A DNA stretch of 64,000 nucleotides, from assembly GCF_003569045.1 (NCBI RefSeq), contig NZ_BFCB01000003.1, positions 434,001-498,000 of the forward strand. Direction: 5' to 3'. A program made the translations under genes and the position numbers. The number at the start of each line of letters is the position of its first letter. The stretch's first letter is position 1. Below the pieces are notes generated by a model. The model saw only the letters and a list, made by a program, of their open reading frames with translations, made no database searches and was not told the DNA's origin. Shown here piece by piece: positions 7,183-15,127 of this stretch. Origin of the DNA: Aggregatilinea lenta (GTDB lineage Bacteria; Chloroflexota; Anaerolineae; Aggregatilineales; Aggregatilineaceae).

Positions 7183-8565
7183 ATGCCGTTCAATCTTAAC
7201 CGCCGCGAGTTTTTGAGGGACATGGGGCTGCTCGGCCTGGGCGCTACCACGGCCAGCCTGGGGCCGATTGCTGCCTTCGGTGAAGACTGGGGCGATAAGG
7301 CAACCATCAATTCACGCCCGTTTTACGTGAAGGAAGTGGATACCCCCACGGTCGAGATCGACTGGGCCGCCATCTACCGCTTCAACGAGCGCGACACCGT
7401 GCGTCGCGGTCTGGCGAAGTACGTTGGTGAGGACGAGGCCACACGCATCACAGGGATGCGCGAGAGCAATCAGAACAAGTTCGCGCTCGAAGGTCGCCCC
7501 GGTTATTCGATCCGCGACATCGCCATGTACGCTGCGTCGGGGATTGGCGCGACCCAGTCGTTCCTGCCGCCGGATAACATCAGCACGCCGGAAGATCGTG
7601 GCGTGCCGCGTTGGGAAGGCACGCCGGAAGAGAACTCCGAGATGATCCGCTCGGCCCTGCGCGCGTTCGGCGCGGCGACCGTCGGCTTCGTGGAGTTGGA
7701 AGAAGAGACCACCAAGAAGCTCATCTACTCGATTGACCCTGACGGCAAGGAACTGGTGTTCAAGGAGCAGGACCAGCCGGAAGAAGACGAGACCACCCGC
7801 GTCATCCCCAACAAGTGCCGCTACGTCATTGTGTGGACCGTGCAGATGTCTGCCGAGCAGCTTCAGCGCGCTCCCACGCCGCTGGGCGCCGCGACCACCA
7901 GCCTGGCCTACTCGCAGAACCGCGCCATCCAGAGCCGCCTGCAGGGCTTCCTGCGCAGCATCGGCTACCTGGGCCTGGGCGAAAACGAAACCAACGCGCT
8001 CGGTATCGCGCCCGCGTTCGGCGTCATGGCTGGCCTGGGCGAACTGTCGCGCCTGAACCGTCTCGTCACGCCGGAATACGGCCCGATGGTCCGCGTCTTC
8101 AAGATGGTCACCGACCTGCCCGTCGCGCCGACCAAGCCGATCAACGCCGGGATCATGAACTTCTGCAAGACCTGCAAGACCTGCGCGACCTACTGCCCGT
8201 CCGGCTCGCTGAGCCTCGAATCCGAACCGTCCTACGAGACGCAGGGCGGCTGGAACCGTGGCGGCGTGAAGACCTGGTACGAAAATTCGGTCACCTGCCG
8301 TACGTACTGGGGTGAAGTGGGCACGAACTGCGGTATCTGCTTCTCGGTCTGCCCGTTCGCGGTCAAGAACAAGGCGCTCATCCACTCGATGGTCAAGGGC
8401 GTTATCGGCACCACCCCGATCTTCGACAGCGCGCTGGCCAGCATGAGCCGCACCGCGTACATCAGCGAAGACCTCGGCCAACCGCAGAAGGACTGCGAAG
8501 AGTGGTGGAAGCTCGACTACTCCGAGCTGGGCTACGACACGACCATGGGCCACCAGGACGCATAG
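7183..8565 (+). CDS. rdhA: Reductive dehalogenase catalytic subunit RdhA2
   Basis: This is a 460-residue corrinoid/Fe-S dehalogenase exported by Tat (signal NRREFLRDMG, residues 5-14, followed by a hydrophobic stretch). The RdhA domain carries the same landmarks as RdhA1 (PRWEGTPEE, VTPEYGPMVRVFKMVTDLP). Cluster motifs are C328-x2-C331-x2-C334-x3-C338-P and C372-x10-C383-x2-C386-x3-C390-P. The ribosome-binding site AAGGAGA precedes the ATG. It has its own rdhB 36 bp downstream and is transcribed behind the cobalamin riboswitch, unlike RdhA1. The halogenated substrate cannot be inferred. Confidence 0.93.
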   Translation: MPFNLNRREFLRDMGLLGLGATTASLGPIAAFGEDWGDKATINSRPFYVKEVDTPTVEIDWAAIYRFNERDTVRRGLAKYVGEDEATRITGMRESNQNKFALEGRPGYSIRDIAMYAASGIGATQSFLPPDNISTPEDRGVPRWEGTPEENSEMIRSALRAFGAATVGFVELEEETTKKLIYSIDPDGKELVFKEQDQPEEDETTRVIPNKCRYVIVWTVQMSAEQLQRAPTPLGAATTSLAYSQNRAIQSRLQGFLRSIGYLGLGENETNALGIAPAFGVMAGLGELSRLNRLVTPEYGPMVRVFKMVTDLPVAPTKPINAGIMNFCKTCKTCATYCPSGSLSLESEPSYETQGGWNRGGVKTWYENSVTCRTYWGEVGTNCGICFSVCPFAVKNKALIHSMVKGVIGTTPIFDSALASMSRTAYISEDLGQPQKDCEEWWKLDYSELGYDTTMGHQDA

Positions 8566-8601
8566 CGCGCGGCGCTGCGGATAAGAAAGGATAACCGACC
8601 A

Positions 8602-8886
8602 ATGTTGTGGTTAATTCTGGGTATTCTGATCGGCGCGGGGTTCATCTTCCTCGCTCATCGTTCCGAATTTAAGCTGGCGTGGTACGATTACATCATCCTC
8701 GCCGTGTCCATCGTGTTCCTGCTGCTGGCGATCGCGAACTTCAGCGGCTCCCGCGCGGAACTCGAATACAAGGCCGCGAACATCCTGCTGCTGTCGTTCG
8801 GCGTGCCTGGCCTCATCCTGATGGCGGTGGTGGGTGTACGCGCGTGGCGCAGCTACCAGACGCTGACGGCGAAGAGCGCCAAGTAA
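8602..8886 (+). CDS. rdhB: RdhB-like membrane anchor of reductive dehalogenase
   Basis: The 94-residue protein has three predicted membrane helices (about residues 2-18, 27-47 and 61-80), the size and layout of RdhB. It follows rdhA2 directly, with AAGGATAA upstream of the ATG. RdhB anchors RdhA at the outer face of the membrane. No cofactor-binding residues are visible, as is usual for RdhB. Identification rests on size, topology and position, since RdhB sequences are poorly conserved. Confidence 0.85.
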   Translation: MLWLILGILIGAGFIFLAHRSEFKLAWYDYIILAVSIVFLLLAIANFSGSRAELEYKAANILLLSFGVPGLILMAVVGVRAWRSYQTLTAKSAK

Positions 8887-8934
8887 GCGACTGACGCCTT
8901 ATCTGCCGGGCGGCGCGCAAGTGCTGCCCGGCTC

Positions 8935-9059
8935 AGAGCGTGTTCGGAAACCCTCATCCCCCGGCCCCTTCTCCCTCAGGGAGAAGGGGAGCAGAACAGC
9001 AGAAGGTGCTTGCCGCGAGTAACGCGACGGGGTATAAAGCCGCTTTCCATACACGCTCT
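8935..9059 (+). repeat. MITE-like 125-bp inverted-repeat element, copy 1
   Basis: The element is bounded by the perfect terminal inverted repeat AGAGCGTGT / ACACGCTCT. Inside is CCCTCATCCCCCGGCCCC followed by a strong hairpin (CTTCTCCCT/AGGGAGAAG), then a conserved stretch ending GGGGTATAAAGCCGCTTT. It has no coding capacity. A second copy of exactly the same length begins 181 bp later. Confidence 0.75.
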
Positions 9060-9115
9060 CAGTTACCTTCCCCGCGCCGTTCGCTTTGAGCGGGACAGCG
9101 GGGCCGTTGTTTCAT

Positions 9116-9240
9116 AGAGTGTGTCCGGAAACCCTCATCCCCCGGCCCCTTCTCCCTCAAGGAGAAGGGGAGCAAGACAGCGGAAGGCGCTGGCGGTGAG
9201 TAACGCGACGGGGTATAAAGCCGCTTTTCATACACGCTCT
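9116..9240 (+). repeat. MITE-like 125-bp inverted-repeat element, copy 2
   Basis: It has the same length and order as copy 1. Its ends are AGAGTGTGT / ACACGCTCT (one mismatch in the terminal repeat), and the CCCTCATCCCCCGGCCCC block and inner hairpin are nearly identical. Differences are scattered substitutions, so the copies are related but not freshly duplicated. Confidence 0.75.
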
Positions 9241-9314
9241 TAACTCACCTGACCGATTTTACGGTTGCGGGCCGCCAACCGGGCCGCAGCCGCAGCCACA
9301 ACATCGAAGCAGCC

Positions 9315-10547
9315 ATGGCAACAGCACGAACGCTTCCCGTTCAAAATGCCCTACAACTCCAACGCGCGCGCCAGCGCCGCCGCCAAACCATTGTCACGGC
9401 CATCGCGCTGGCGATCATCATCGCGGCGTGGCTGATTGGCTATGCCAACACCGGCAGCAGCGACGCAGGTCCATACGTGAAGAACGTCCTGCCCGGCGCA
9501 GACCGGATCGAGACGCGCCGCGACCTGTACGTTGGCTACCAGGGCGACACCCTGGTCGGCTACGCGCAGGTCGGCACGGCGAGCGGCTATGGCGGGCCGG
9601 TGGAGGTGCTGGTCGGCATCGATCCCGATGGCAACATCACCGGCGCGCAGATCGTCGGCCACAAGGAGACGCCGGGCTTCTTCCGCCTGATTGGGCGCGA
9701 GAATTTCCTGGCGCAGTTCGTCGGCTTGAGCTACAAAGACCCAATGCAGCTCGGCGACGACATCGACCGCGTGAGCGGCGCGACCTTCAGCGCCGAAGGC
9801 GTCGCGCGCAGCATCCGCGAGGCGGTGCGCGATCTGTCGACCAGCGAACTGAATGCCTCCGTGCCTGCCGAGCACCGCTCGATCAAGTTCGGTATCCCCG
9901 AAGCGACGCTGATCGCGCTGTTCGTGGTCAGCTATTTCCTGCACAAGACGCGCCGCAAAAACGTGAAACATTATGGACGCTGGGCCGTGATGCTGACCGG
10001 GATCGTGGTGCTGGGATTCCTGTACAATAAGCCGTTCACGCTGTCCAACGTGGTCTCGCTGTTGGCAGGGTTCTGGCCGGACTGGCAGGATAACCTCTAC
10101 TGGTTCCTGCTGTTGGGCGGCATTTTCTCGGTGACCTTCATTCAGGGCAAGAACCCGTACTGCTCGTGGTTCTGCCCGTTCGGCGGCGTGCAGGAGATTC
10201 TCGGCTCGTTTACCGGGGCGAAGGTGTACCGTCCGCGCTCGATCTATACCAAACTGCAGTGGGCGCAGCGCGTGCTGGCGTTTGGCGCGATTGTCGCGGG
10301 CCTGGCGCTGCGTATGCCGGGTGCGGCCAGCTATGAGCCGTTCGGCACGCTGTTCAACCTGAAAGGCTCGTGGCCGCAGTGGGTGCTGCTGGTGCTGGTG
10401 ATGCTGGCCTCACTGGTTATTTACCGGCCCTGGTGCAATTATATCTGTCCCCTGGGACCCGTTGTGGATTACGTCGGCGAAGTTCGTCATTGGGCAAAAG
10501 ACGCATGGAAAAACGGAAAAGCTCGCTTTTCAAACAAAGCTTCCTGA
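9315..10547 (+). CDS. rdhC: RdhC/NosR-like FMN-binding polyferredoxin membrane protein
   Basis: This 410-residue protein begins with a membrane helix (about 26-43), then an extracytoplasmic FMN-binding domain with the flavinylation motif SGATFS, where Thr157 is the expected covalent FMN attachment site. Several more membrane helices follow, along with two CxxxCP motifs (C283/C287 in CSWFCP and C374/C378 in CNYICP) characteristic of the NosR/NapH/RdhC group. Such proteins are proposed to pass electrons across the membrane to periplasmic reductases. Placement after rdhB and before apbE supports a role in supplying electrons to the RdhAs, as suggested for RdhC/PceC. It may be a separate transcript because repeats intervene upstream. 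Confidence 0.85.
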   Translation: MATARTLPVQNALQLQRARQRRRQTIVTAIALAIIIAAWLIGYANTGSSDAGPYVKNVLPGADRIETRRDLYVGYQGDTLVGYAQVGTASGYGGPVEVLVGIDPDGNITGAQIVGHKETPGFFRLIGRENFLAQFVGLSYKDPMQLGDDIDRVSGATFSAEGVARSIREAVRDLSTSELNASVPAEHRSIKFGIPEATLIALFVVSYFLHKTRRKNVKHYGRWAVMLTGIVVLGFLYNKPFTLSNVVSLLAGFWPDWQDNLYWFLLLGGIFSVTFIQGKNPYCSWFCPFGGVQEILGSFTGAKVYRPRSIYTKLQWAQRVLAFGAIVAGLALRMPGAASYEPFGTLFNLKGSWPQWVLLVLVMLASLVIYRPWCNYICPLGPVVDYVGEVRHWAKDAWKNGKARFSNKAS

Positions 10548-10786
10548 TCGCGTTCATCGCGGTGTGTATGGTGATGGCAGTGCTGGCGCTGATCATCGCC
10601 TTCGACGAGGCGAACGCCAGCGGCGGCGAGGGCCAGCAGTTTCTGGCGATCCGTGAGGCGTCACGCACGCCTTACGCGACGGCCCCGGCGATCACGGCGA
10701 CGCCGTCGCCGGTCGTCACGCACGTACCAACGGCCACGCCCGATCCGCTTCAGCCAACGCTGATTATCGACGATGATTTGCAATAG
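10505..10786 (+). CDS. Small single-helix membrane-anchored protein
   Basis: This 93-residue protein overlaps the end of the rdhC-like gene by 43 bp in another frame. It has a basic N-terminus, one membrane helix (about residues 10-33) and a Thr/Pro-rich extracytoplasmic tail. No domain is recognised. The tight overlap with rdhC and the 8-bp gap to apbE make it part of this operon. It may be a structural partner of the RdhC-like protein. Confidence 0.6.
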   Translation: MEKRKSSLFKQSFLIAFIAVCMVMAVLALIIAFDEANASGGEGQQFLAIREASRTPYATAPAITATPSPVVTHVPTATPDPLQPTLIIDDDLQ

Positions 10787-10794
10787 AGGGCGCT

Positions 10795-11835
10795 ATGACG
10801 TCGAACATTGAAACCTCAGCCCTGAACAGGACGCGTTTCTCGCGCCGCCAGTTCATCAAGATCACCGCGCTGGCGGGAGGCGTCGTGGCGCTTGGCGGGG
10901 TGGGTCTGGATCTTGCGCGGTCTCCCGGCGTCCATCGCGTGCAAGAAACGCGCTTGCTGCTGGGCACAGTCGCCAACCTGACCGTGATTTCGGACGATCC
11001 CGGCACGGCACGCGCCGCGATTCGCGCCTCCTTCGAGCGCATGGCGGCGCTGGAGGGTATCTTCAGCCGCTTCCGCGCCGACAGCCAGTTGACGACGCTC
11101 AACACGACGGGCCGTCTCGATGCGCCCGACCCGGCGTTACGGGATGTGCTGACGCGTGCGGTTGAGTACGGCGATTTGACGAGTGGCGCCTTCGACGTGA
11201 CCGTCGAGCCGGTGCTGGCGCTGTACCGCGCGCGGTCGGCGGAAGGCCGCCTGCCGGACGCGGACGAACTGGCGCAGGCCGAGGCGCTGGTCGATTATCG
11301 CCATCTCGCGCTGGGCACGGATCGCGTCACGCTGGCGAAGCCGGGCATGGCCGTCACGCTGGACGGCATCGCCAAGGGTTACATCATCGATGCGGGCGCG
11401 GCGGTGTTCGTGGGCTATGGCTTCGATCGCGTGATGGTCGAGCTGGGCGGTGATATGCAGGCGTTGGGCAGCGCCGGGAGCCGCCCGTGGCAGGTGGGCA
11501 TCCAGCCGCCGCGCGCCGGAGACGCCGAGTTTGCCGCCGTGACGCAGATCGATAACCGCGCGCTGGCGACCTCCGGCGATTACATGAACACCTTCACGCC
11601 CGATTTCCGCCTGAACCACATCCTCGATCCGCACACCGGGGCCTCGCCGCTGGCGCTCAGCAGCGCGAGCGTGATCGCGCCGACTGCGTGTGACGCCGAC
11701 GCGCTGGCAACGGCGATGATGGTGCTCGGCCCGGTCGATGGGCTGGCGCTGGTCGAGCGGCTGCCGGGCGTCGAGGCGCTGCTGATCGCCAAAGACGGCA
11801 GCATGACGCGCTCGTCGGGTTTCCCGGAGGTCTAG
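10795..11835 (+). CDS. apbE: FAD:protein FMN transferase (ApbE family), Tat-exported
   Basis: ApbE covalently attaches FMN to a Thr of target proteins outside the cytoplasm. This 346-residue protein has a twin-arginine signal (SRRQFIK, residues 16-22), then the ApbE domain with LDGIAKGYIID, ELGGDMQALG, ALATSGDYMN and ILDPHTG, which form the FAD- and Mg-binding site. The likely substrate is encoded two genes upstream: the RdhC-like protein with its SGATFS acceptor motif. Export by Tat rather than as a lipoprotein fits the monoderm or atypical envelope expected for this phylum. It ends the operon and is followed by a repeat and hairpin. Confidence 0.92.
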   Translation: MTSNIETSALNRTRFSRRQFIKITALAGGVVALGGVGLDLARSPGVHRVQETRLLLGTVANLTVISDDPGTARAAIRASFERMAALEGIFSRFRADSQLTTLNTTGRLDAPDPALRDVLTRAVEYGDLTSGAFDVTVEPVLALYRARSAEGRLPDADELAQAEALVDYRHLALGTDRVTLAKPGMAVTLDGIAKGYIIDAGAAVFVGYGFDRVMVELGGDMQALGSAGSRPWQVGIQPPRAGDAEFAAVTQIDNRALATSGDYMNTFTPDFRLNHILDPHTGASPLALSSASVIAPTACDADALATAMMVLGPVDGLALVERLPGVEALLIAKDGSMTRSSGFPEV

Positions 11836-11846
11836 GGGACGCAACG

Positions 11847-11945
11847 CGACCTCACCCCCGGCCCCTCTCCAATCTGGGTTGGAGAGGGGAGACAAGCGAA
11901 AAACGCGCGATCCGTAGGGTGATGCTTGCATCGCCCGTTTTTTCA
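11847..11945 (+). repeat. Dispersed CCTCACCCCCGGCCCC repeat with hairpin, copy 1
   Basis: CCTCACCCCCGGCCCCTCTC and a hairpin (CCTCTCCAA/TTGGAGAGG) are followed by GGGGAGACAAG, ending with TCGCCCGTTTTTT. A sister copy is at 50302. It lies right after apbE and probably also terminates that transcript. Confidence 0.65.
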
Positions 11946-12061
11946 TTCTTCCGCTTACGTGGGAAAGAGGCGGGATGGAGAAGCCGTTTGCGCGGGAGGG
12001 CGTGCTCAGTATAGTTGCAGATAGGAAACAGTCTCCTCAAGCGGTTTCAGGAGCGCCCCGA

Positions 12062-12556
12062 ATGAACCGAGTTATTCGTTCCTTTTTCCCCTGGCACTCT
12101 GTCGTCGTTCTAGAGACGCCGTTCTCGGTTTCATATTGCTTCAATAGATTCAAAAAGGGCCTTGAAGTCGAAAACAACCAACGTTGGAAGCGTCCCTATT
12201 CAATCCACATCACTGATATCGATGTCGCGGCGAATACCTGTCGCGTTTTGATACGCGGCTCGATGGGGATACCTGCGGTCGATGTCCTGATTCAGCTCCA
12301 CCCTGTCGGCAAGCGGTCAACTCGATTGGAACTCGAATTCGAAACTACCCCAACCTCTCGAAGGCTTCGTTATTTAGTTGAAATTCCTGTTCTTGTGATG
12401 TCGTTACTGGCTTTTCCCTGCGCGCTGCTGGTGTTCCCATTTTACTTTTTTACCAAAGCAGATGGCATGAAAAAGATGAATACCATCTTAATTGATGCGC
12501 TGGAACAAAGCCTTGGAGTAATCTCTGTTAAGAATAAGAATAGTTTTGAAAGCTGA
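12062..12556 (+). CDS. Hypothetical protein with C-terminal membrane segment
   Basis: I do not recognise this 164-residue protein. The ATG at 12062 is preceded by CAGGAG at a good distance; the frame extends to 11975 but without a better start. The first 100 residues look like a small beta-rich domain. About residues 115-140 form a hydrophobic hairpin or helix pair, with a short charged tail. Codon use is noticeably richer in A and T than that of the flanking genes, which suggests a recent arrival. It stands alone between the rdh locus and the lysine operon. Confidence 0.6.
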   Translation: MNRVIRSFFPWHSVVVLETPFSVSYCFNRFKKGLEVENNQRWKRPYSIHITDIDVAANTCRVLIRGSMGIPAVDVLIQLHPVGKRSTRLELEFETTPTSRRLRYLVEIPVLVMSLLAFPCALLVFPFYFFTKADGMKKMNTILIDALEQSLGVISVKNKNSFES

Positions 12557-12743
12557 GAGATCACTTGGCCGCCCATCTCCTAACTATTCAATTGACTTCT
12601 GAGCGACGAGGTGGGCAGATTGTACAAAGCCCGTTGATGCAGCGTCGCACATTTGACGGTTGAGGGCCAGAATCGTTACGCTTTAAAGGGACATGGCGAT
12701 CTATGCTGCGATGGGCACGGAAAAATTTGTACCAATGTGCCTA
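12557..12743. other. Intergenic stretch upstream of the lysine-operon promoter
   Basis: No gene is seen. An imperfect inverted repeat (GCCCATCTC at about 12575 and GAGGTGGGC at about 12610) may terminate the upstream ORF, but it lacks a good T-tract. Confidence 0.4.
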
Positions 12744-12773
12744 TTGACGGATGGGGTCTAAACCGCCTATCCT
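12744..12773 (+). promoter_or_regulatory. Putative promoter of the lysine operon leader
   Basis: TTGACG (12744-12749) and TATCCT (12768-12773) are 18 bp apart. Transcription would begin near 12780, about 50 nt before the leader-peptide ATG and about 165 nt before the attenuator terminator, a normal size for an attenuation leader. Confidence 0.55.
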
Positions 12774-12832
12774 AGTGCCAGCGTTAGAACGACACCCGCA
12801 GATCCTGCGGAGATGGTATCGACGACTTCACC

Positions 12833-12922
12833 ATGAACGATCCCTGTTTTCAACTTGTAAGCCAGATTAATCTGGTTAAGCAGAGCAAGAAGGAGACCAC
12901 GTCTAGCGGCGATTGCCGGTAG
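12833..12922 (+). CDS. Lysine operon leader peptide (29 codons)
   Basis: This short ORF runs from ATG 12833 to TAG 12920-12922 and encodes 29 residues with three Lys codons among five positions (K16, K19, K20; all AAG). The stop lies 23 nt before the terminator arm. Tandem codons for the end product of the operon are the signature of attenuation leader peptides, and a leader-peptide attenuator has been described for the Thermus thermophilus lysine cluster. A weak point is the ribosome-binding site: the nearest purine run (GCGGAG, about 12808) is rather far from the ATG. A seven-codon ORF at 12813 overlaps the ATG and might couple translation. Confidence 0.7.
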   Translation: MNDPCFQLVSQINLVKQSKKETTSSGDCR

Positions 12923-12954
12923 CGTTCTTGGTGTTAGTACCTTCCAAGCGCCTC
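12884..12954 (+). promoter_or_regulatory. Attenuator and antiterminator RNA segments of the lysine leader
   Basis: Three mutually exclusive pairings can be read. Segment 1, CAAGAA (12886-12891), lies in the AAG AAG Lys codons and is complementary to segment 2, TTCTTG (12925-12930). Segment 2 can instead pair as GCG-tt-CTTGG (12922-12931) with segment 3, CCAAGCGC (12944-12951), forming an antiterminator. Segment 3 is also the 5' arm of the terminator. Ribosome stalling at the Lys codons would free segment 2 and switch the operon on. A ribosome reaching the stop at 12920 would cover segment 2 and allow termination. Confidence 0.75.
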
Positions 12955-12986
12955 CCCGAGCACATCGCCGGGCGAGGCGCTTTTTG
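12946..12986 (+). terminator. Attenuator terminator of the lysine operon
   Basis: AAGCGCCTC (12946-12954) pairs perfectly with GAGGCGCTT (12974-12982). An inner CCCG/CGGG extends the stem to 13 base pairs with one bulge, and a run of T follows. It sits 62 bp before lysW with no complete gene upstream except the leader peptide, so it is an attenuator rather than an end-of-operon terminator. Confidence 0.88.
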
Positions 12987-13047
12987 TTTGTCCAGTTGTC
13001 CAATGTCCGGTGAGCAAGCACGAAGCAGAGTAAGGGAGATCCAAACG

Positions 13048-13218
13048 ATGTTGCAGACGGAATGTGTGGAATGTGGCGCGGCAATTGAACTGCCCGAAGA
13101 CGTGATGCAGGGCGAAATTCTGACCTGCGGCGACTGCGGCGCGGAACTCGAAGTGATCGAACTGGAACCGCTGACGGTCGATCTGGCCCCGGTAGAAATG
13201 GAAGATTGGGGCGAATGA
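13048..13218 (+). CDS. lysW: Amino-group carrier protein LysW
   Basis: LysW carries alpha-aminoadipate, and later intermediates, on its C-terminal glutamate during lysine synthesis. The 56-residue protein has two C-x2-C zinc ligands (TECVECG and LTCGDCG) and ends in the diagnostic EDWGE. I chose the ATG at 13048, with AAGGGAGA upstream, because the longer frame from 12913 would run through the attenuator. Its stop overlaps the lysX start. Confidence 0.95.
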   Translation: MLQTECVECGAAIELPEDVMQGEILTCGDCGAELEVIELEPLTVDLAPVEMEDWGE

Positions 13219-14072
13219 GCGTCGGTATTCTGTGCAGCCGGATTCGCGTCGAAGAGAAACTGCTTTTCGAGGCGTTCGAGTCGCTCGGCGTGGCGGTGAC
13301 GCGCCTGGACGAGCGGGAAATTACGGCGCGCGTGGGCGACTATGCCGCGCCGGTCGATGTGGTGCTGGAACGCAGCGTGAGCACCAGCGCCGGGCTGGTC
13401 GCGTCGATGCTGCTCGAAGCGGCGGGCGTGCACGTCATCAACAACAGCAGCACGGCCAGCATCTGCGCGGATAAAATCCGCACCTCGCTGGCGCTGGCGG
13501 CGGCAGACGTGCCCCAGCCGCGCACCGAAGTCGCGCTCAGCCCCGAAGCGGCCCTGGAGGCCATCGAGCGTCTGGGTTACCCGGTCGTGCTCAAACCCCC
13601 GGTCGGCTCGTGGGGGCGGCTGCTGGCGCGCGTCAACGACCGCGACGCGGCGGAAGCGGTCATCGAGCACAAAGAAGTGCTCGGCGGCGTCGCGCATCAT
13701 GCGTACTACATCCAGGAATACGTCGAGAAACCGCTGCGCGACATCCGCGCGTTCGTGGTTGGCATAGAGACGATCTGCGCGATCTACCGCACCTCGCCGC
13801 ACTGGATCACCAATACGGCGCGCGGCGGGCAAGCCTCGAACTGCCCGGTCACGCCGGAGATCGCGGACTTGTGTACGCGGGCGGCGCTGGCCGTCAGCAG
13901 CGGTGCAGGCGGCGTCCTGGCCATCGACCTGTTCGAAGATCCCCAACGCGGTCTCCTCGTAAACGAAGTCAACCACACCATGGAATTCAGAAACAGCATC
14001 ACCACCACCGGCGTCAACATCCCCCAGCGCATCGCACAATTTGTACTCGAATCGGCGGGGGTGCCCGCATGA
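13215..14072 (+). CDS. lysX: Alpha-aminoadipate--LysW ligase LysX
   Basis: LysX is an ATP-grasp ligase of the RimK group that joins alpha-aminoadipate to the C-terminal Glu of LysW. The 285-residue protein shows the N-terminal domain start [13 protein letters not shown], the ATP-grasp segments [15 protein letters not shown] and [15 protein letters not shown], and the Mg-binding end AIDLFE...[12 protein letters not shown]. The start overlaps the lysW stop (ATGA), so translation is coupled. A function in arginine synthesis (ArgX) is possible for this family, but the presence of the homocitrate pathway genes favours LysX. Confidence 0.93.
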   Translation: MSVGILCSRIRVEEKLLFEAFESLGVAVTRLDEREITARVGDYAAPVDVVLERSVSTSAGLVASMLLEAAGVHVINNSSTASICADKIRTSLALAAADVPQPRTEVALSPEAALEAIERLGYPVVLKPPVGSWGRLLARVNDRDAAEAVIEHKEVLGGVAHHAYYIQEYVEKPLRDIRAFVVGIETICAIYRTSPHWITNTARGGQASNCPVTPEIADLCTRAALAVSSGAGGVLAIDLFEDPQRGLLVNEVNHTMEFRNSITTTGVNIPQRIAQFVLESAGVPA

Positions 14073-15127
14073 GCGGCGGCGCGGATCGTCTGACGGTGGG
14101 CGTGGTCGGCGCGTCCGGCTATGCGGGCGGCGAGCTGCTGCGACTGCTGCTGGGGCATCCCGGCGTGGAAGTGACGCAGGTCACGTCCGAGCGCAGCGCG
14201 GGCAAATTCGTCCACCAGGTGCACCCGCACCTGCGCGGGCGCACGACGCTGCGTTTCGTCAGCCGCGACGGGCTGCAACCCTGCGACGTGCTGTTCCTGG
14301 CGCTGCCGCACGGCCAGTCGCAGGAGCACATCGCGCAGTATGCGGCGCTCGCGCCCCGCATCGTGGACCTGAGCGCGGACTTCCGCCTGCGCGACGCGGC
14401 GGACTACGCGGCAACGTACGGGCACGATCACGCGGCCCCTGAGCGGCTGGCGGATTTCGCCTACGGCCTGCCGGAGCTGCACCGCGACGCCCTGCGCGGC
14501 GCGTCGTACGCCAGCGGCGTCGGCTGCAACGCCACCGCGACCACGCTCGCGCTGTGGGCAGTGGTCCGGGGCGGCCTGCTGGTCCCCGGCCAGCCGGTGA
14601 TCGTGGACATCAAGGTCGGCAGCAGCGAGGGCGGCAACACTCCCAGCGAAGCCAGCCACCACCCGGTGCGCAGCGGCGTCGTGCGGCCCTACGCGCTGAC
14701 CGGCCACCGCCACGAGGCGGAAGTACGCCAGAACCTCGCCCCATGCGGCATGTACGACGTGCGCATGGCCGTGACCAGCGTCGAGATGGTGCGCGGCGTG
14801 GCGGCGGCGGCCTACGTCTCGCTGCCGTCCGGCCTGACCGAGCGCGACCTGTGGAAATGCTACCGTGAGGCGTGGAACGATGAGCCGTTCGTGCGCGTCG
14901 TGCACGAAAAATCCGGCATTCACCGCCACCCGGAACCCCGCCCGCTGATCGGCACGAACTACGCCGACGTGGGCTGGGACTACGACCCGGTGACCGGGCG
15001 CGCGGCGCTGCTGTGCGCGCTGGATAACCTGGGCAAAGGCGCGGCGGGATCGGCAGTCCAATGTATGAACCTGATGTGCGGCTTCGACGAGACGACCGCG
15101 CTGGACTTTGGAGGCATCTACCCATGA
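14069..15127 (+). CDS. lysY: LysW-gamma-aminoadipyl phosphate reductase LysY
   Basis: LysY reduces LysW-aminoadipyl phosphate to the semialdehyde with NADPH. It is homologous to ArgC: the N-terminal dinucleotide fold reads [21 protein letters not shown], and the catalytic Cys lies in [14 protein letters not shown]. The C-terminal part has [12 protein letters not shown]. The start is the ATG at 14069 overlapping the lysX stop, although the frame is open much further upstream. At 352 residues it has the normal family length. Confidence 0.93.
   Translation: MSGGADRLTVGVVGASGYAGGELLRLLLGHPGVEVTQVTSERSAGKFVHQVHPHLRGRTTLRFVSRDGLQPCDVLFLALPHGQSQEHIAQYAALAPRIVDLSADFRLRDAADYAATYGHDHAAPERLADFAYGLPELHRDALRGASYASGVGCNATATTLALWAVVRGGLLVPGQPVIVDIKVGSSEGGNTPSEASHHPVRSGVVRPYALTGHRHEAEVRQNLAPCGMYDVRMAVTSVEMVRGVAAAAYVSLPSGLTERDLWKCYREAWNDEPFVRVVHEKSGIHRHPEPRPLIGTNYADVGWDYDPVTGRAALLCALDNLGKGAAGSAVQCMNLMCGFDETTALDFGGIYP

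Larger units (their letters stand above)
8887..9314. other. Intergenic region filled by two copies of a repeat element
   Basis: There is no gene here. Most of the stretch is occupied by the two 125-bp repeat copies (8935-9059 and 9116-9240). The 56 bp between them carries a further hairpin-forming segment (CCCCGC...GCGGGG, about 9070-9104). Confidence 0.7.

Noticed and set aside
8935-9240. CRISPR array
   Set aside because: There are only two repeat copies, 125 bp long with a 56-bp gap and terminal inverted repeats, which is not CRISPR geometry.
12880-12990. T-box or lysine riboswitch upstream of lysW
   Set aside because: The conserved T-box core (AGGGTGGNACCGCG) and the lysine-riboswitch core are both missing. 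The short Lys-rich ORF with alternative stems explains the region better.
12913-13047. N-terminal extension of LysW (start at 12913)
   Set aside because: It would translate through the attenuator terminator and add 45 residues never seen in LysW. ATG 13048 has a good ribosome-binding site.
13610-14068. N-terminal extension of the lysY frame
   Set aside because: This is an out-of-frame shadow of lysX; the ArgC-like fold begins at 14069 with an ATGA overlap.
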